From positions 1 through 8,121 of the forward strand of contig JAKCEJ010000122.1 of the NCBI GenBank assembly GCA_021838065.1: DNA of 8,121 nucleotides, written 5' to 3'. The position numbers and the translations under genes are program-made. Below, in pieces: positions 6,099-8,121 of the stretch. The notes below the pieces were generated by a model. That model saw only the letters and a program-made list of their open reading frames with translations, was not told the DNA's origin and searched no databases. Each line of letters begins with the position of its first letter. Positions within the stretch are counted from its first letter, which is position 1. Source of the DNA: Pseudomonadota bacterium. GTDB taxonomy: Bacteria > Pseudomonadota > Gammaproteobacteria > Steroidobacterales > Steroidobacteraceae.

Positions 6099-7802
6099 AT
6101 GCATCCGAAAGCAATCGACTGGATCATCATGGGGGCGTACTTCGCGTTCGTGCTTGGCATCGGCGCGGCGCTGAAGCGCTCCATGCGCACCAGCACGGAT
6201 TTCTTCCTTTCCGGACGATCCATGCCGGCGTGGATCGCGGGGCTGGCGTTCATCTCGGCGAACCTCGGCGCCCAGGAAGTGATCGGCATGGCCGCCTCGG
6301 GCGCCAAGTACGGCATGGCCACCAGCCAGTTCTACTGGGTGGGGGCGATCCCGGCGATGGTGTTCCTCGGGGTGTTCATGATGCCCTTTTACTACGGCTC
6401 GCGCGCCCGCTCGGTGCCGGAGTACCTGAAGCTGCGCTTCGATGAGAAGACCCGCGGGTTGAATGCCATCACCTTCGCGGTGATGACGGTGTTCTCCTCG
6501 GGCATCTCGCTCTATGCGCTTGCGCTGCTGCTGCGGCTGCTGCTCGGCTGGGACTTCAACACCAGCGTGGCCCTCTCCGCGCTGATCGTGCTCGTGTACA
6601 TCTTCCTCGGCGGCCTGACCTCGGCGATTTACAACGAGGTGCTGCAGTTCTTCCTCATCGTGTTCGGGTTCGCCCCGCTGGTGCTGATCGGCCTGAAGGA
6701 CGTCGGCGGCTGGCAGGGCCTGGTTGCGGGCCTGCACACTGTGGCGCAGACGCGCGGCTATGCGCCCAACGCCTGGCTCAGCACCTGGGGCGTGATGGGC
6801 AGCCCTCGCGACAATCCCATGGGAATCGACTGGTTCAGCATGGCCATGGGCCTCGGGTTCGTGCTCTCCTTCGGCTACTGGTGCACCGATTTCCTGGTCG
6901 TGCAGCGCGCGCTCGCGGCCGACTCGATGGACTCCGCGCGCCGCACGCCGCTCATCGCCGCGGTGCCGAAGATGCTCTTTCCGTTCCTGGTGATCCTGCC
7001 GGGGATGATCGCCATCGCCGCCACGGTGCACGGTGGAGCGAGCGGACTGACTCTGCCGCGCAAGGCCGACGGGCAGCTCAACTACAACATGGTGGTCCCG
7101 CTGATGCTGGGACATTATTTTCCGAACGGCCTGCTCGGGCTCGGACTGACGGCGCTGATGGCGAGCTTCATGACCGGCATGGCCGGCAACGTCACGGCCT
7201 TCAACACGGTGTCGACCTACGACATCTATCAGGCGTACATCCGCCGCGACGCCTCTGATGCGCACTACCTCACTGTCGGACGCCTCGCCACGGTGGTCGG
7301 CATCGCGTTGTCGGTGGCGGCGGCGTACGTCACCAACCGCTTCAGCAACATCATGGATCTGCTGCAGCTGCTGTTCGCGTTCGTCAATGCGCCGCTGTTC
7401 GCCACGTTCCTGCTTGGGATGTTCTGGAAGCGCGCGAGCGGACATGGCGCCTTTGCCGGGCTGCTCGCCGGCACCGCGGCCGCCGCCGTGCATCACGGGC
7501 TGACGCTGCCGGTGGGCCGCACGCCGGGTATCAAGGGCGGCTGGATCGCCGTGATGCACCTGTATCCGAGCCAGATGGCGCAGAACTTCTGGACGGCGAT
7601 TTATGCTTTCACGGTGTGCCTGCTCGTCACCATCGCGGTGAGTCTGGCGACTCGGCCGCGCCCCGAGCAGGAGCTTGTCGGGCTCGTGTACTCGCTGACG
7701 CCGCGCGAGCATACGAGCGAGCGGCGCTGGTATCGTCGACCGGCGCTGCTTGGCGCGTGTGTGCTGGCCGCGGCGGTGGTGCTCAACGTCATGTTCTGGT
7801 GA
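6099..7802 (+). CDS. Sodium:solute symporter (SSS/SLC5 family), probable sugar or sugar-acid uptake
   Basis: This 567-residue inner-membrane protein has about 14 hydrophobic helices and belongs to the SSS family that includes vSGLT. Family signatures are DFFLSGRSMPAW (34-45), ANLGAQEVIGMAASGAKYGM (54-73) over the first core helix, SVPEYLKLRFDEKTR (105-119), FLGGLTSAIYNEVLQF (169-184), the GNVTAFNTVSTYDIYQ segment (363-378) of the sodium-site helix, and FVNAPLFATFLLGMFWKR (428-445). The last helix ends at the C-terminus (NVMFW). It imports its substrate with sodium. Position in the operon points to galactonate, galactose or a related lactone, but the sequence alone cannot decide between sugar and sugar acid. 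AAGGGA (6086-6091) lies seven bases before the ATG and overlaps the aldolase stop. The gene behind it starts after six bases and is probably translated together with it. Confidence 0.88.
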   Translation: MHPKAIDWIIMGAYFAFVLGIGAALKRSMRTSTDFFLSGRSMPAWIAGLAFISANLGAQEVIGMAASGAKYGMATSQFYWVGAIPAMVFLGVFMMPFYYGSRARSVPEYLKLRFDEKTRGLNAITFAVMTVFSSGISLYALALLLRLLLGWDFNTSVALSALIVLVYIFLGGLTSAIYNEVLQFFLIVFGFAPLVLIGLKDVGGWQGLVAGLHTVAQTRGYAPNAWLSTWGVMGSPRDNPMGIDWFSMAMGLGFVLSFGYWCTDFLVVQRALAADSMDSARRTPLIAAVPKMLFPFLVILPGMIAIAATVHGGASGLTLPRKADGQLNYNMVVPLMLGHYFPNGLLGLGLTALMASFMTGMAGNVTAFNTVSTYDIYQAYIRRDASDAHYLTVGRLATVVGIALSVAAAYVTNRFSNIMDLLQLLFAFVNAPLFATFLLGMFWKRASGHGAFAGLLAGTAAAAVHHGLTLPVGRTPGIKGGWIAVMHLYPSQMAQNFWTAIYAFTVCLLVTIAVSLATRPRPEQELVGLVYSLTPREHTSERRWYRRPALLGACVLAAAVVLNVMFW

Positions 7803-7808
7803 GGGCTC

Positions 7809-8009
7809 ATGGGACTCGACATCCGCGTTCCGATCGGTGCGCTGTTCAGTCTGCTCGGTGTGCTGCTCGCCGCGTACGGGCTCGCCGGCGGACATGCTCT
7901 GGCGAACCGCTCGCTCGGCATCAACATCGATCTGTGGTGGGGGCTGGTGCTCGCGGTGTTCGGCGCGGCGATGCTGCTGCTGGCCTGGCGGGCCCGCGGC
8001 CGGCACTGA
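7809..8009 (+). CDS. Small two-helix membrane protein, possible symporter partner
   Basis: The 66 residues contain two hydrophobic helices, about 8-26 (PIGALFSLLGVLLAAYGLA) and 43-60 (WWGLVLAVFGAAMLLLAW), joined by a polar loop holding NRSLGINIDLWW (33-44), and end in a basic tail (RARGRH). The arrangement predicts a small inner-membrane hairpin protein with both ends in the cytoplasm. It starts six bases after the symporter stop, with TGAGGG (7800-7805) as ribosome binding site, so it is almost certainly co-expressed with it. From memory, similar short proteins beginning MGLDIR and containing SLGIN.(D/N)LWWG follow related symporters in other bacteria, which suggests a conserved accessory subunit. 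No function has been shown to my knowledge, and I cannot assign a family name. Confidence 0.75.
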   Translation: MGLDIRVPIGALFSLLGVLLAAYGLAGGHALANRSLGINIDLWWGLVLAVFGAAMLLLAWRARGRH

Positions 8010-8012
8010 CCC

Positions 8013-8121
8013 TCACCGCCGCTTCAGGCGCAGCCGCTCGCGCACGCGTGAGCCGGCGCGCTCGAACACGCGCGGGTCCTCGAGCGCGCGGGTCAGGACG
8101 ATCGCCCCCTGGATCGTCGTG
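8013..8121 (-). CDS. Probable TetR-family regulator, C-terminal fragment (runs off right edge)
   Basis: On the minus strand the frame entering from the right edge encodes 35 residues before a TGA at 8015-8013. It begins TIQGAIVLTRALEDPRVFERA and ends with a basic tail (RVRERLRLKRR). A (I/L)xGAxxLxRAxxDPxxF pattern near the end is typical of the ligand-binding C-terminal helix of many TetR-type repressors, so that is the best guess; the DNA-binding domain lies outside the window. The gene converges on the small membrane protein gene with only three bases between the two stops, leaving no room for a separate terminator. Whether it regulates the sugar-acid operon cannot be told from this fragment. 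Confidence 0.55.
   Translation of the reverse strand, partial: TTIQGAIVLTRALEDPRVFERAGSRVRERLRLKRR

Noticed and set aside
5436..8006. 856-codon open frame on the minus strand opposite dgoA, the symporter and the small membrane gene
   Set aside because: Its His/Arg/Gln/Glu-rich low-complexity translation is typical of the antisense of GC-rich genes with strong third-position bias. It mirrors three genes with clear family signatures and has no recognisable domain.

Overview
The window is a stretch of GC-rich, densely packed bacterial DNA with short intergenic gaps. Gene content and codon use suggest a proteobacterium, most likely a gammaproteobacterium of the Xanthomonadales/Steroidobacteraceae type. 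An acidobacterium is possible, because as I recall close relatives of the symporter described here occur there. No ribosomal or other marker gene is present, so the placement is a guess.

Layout. A minus-strand gene with an N-terminal membrane anchor runs off the left edge (1-201). After a divergent gap comes a stand-alone HD-GYP cyclic-di-GMP phosphodiesterase (489-1205). It is followed by a ten-helix EamA-type exporter (1302-2243) and a UDP-glucuronate 4-epimerase (2358-3371), both on the plus strand. A GC-rich hairpin separates the last two. After a further gap holding a TAATCAG direct repeat and a small open frame with a strong ribosome binding site, a five-gene plus-strand operon begins: SMP-30-type sugar lactonase (3574-4449), 2-dehydro-3-deoxygalactonokinase dgoK (4454-5428), 2-dehydro-3-deoxy-6-phosphogalactonate aldolase dgoA (5430-6086), a sodium:solute symporter (6099-7802) and a 66-residue two-helix membrane protein (7809-8009). 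Intergenic gaps in this operon are 1 to 12 bases. The 3' end of a probable TetR-family regulator lies convergently on the minus strand at the right edge (8013-8121).

How the genes work together. The operon is most simply read as uptake and catabolism of a hexonate or its lactone by the galactonate (De Ley-Doudoroff) route. The symporter imports the sugar or sugar acid with sodium, the lactonase opens a sugar lactone to the aldonate, DgoK phosphorylates 2-dehydro-3-deoxygalactonate, and DgoA splits the product into pyruvate and glyceraldehyde 3-phosphate. The dehydratase that would link lactonase to kinase (DgoD type) and any sugar dehydrogenase are not in the window. The epimerase makes UDP-galacturonate for surface polysaccharides and probably belongs to a separate transcription unit.

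I saw no mobile elements, CRISPR arrays, tRNA or rRNA. The window looks like ordinary chromosome. The least explained parts are the leader region of the sugar-acid operon (3405-3573) and the small membrane protein behind the symporter.
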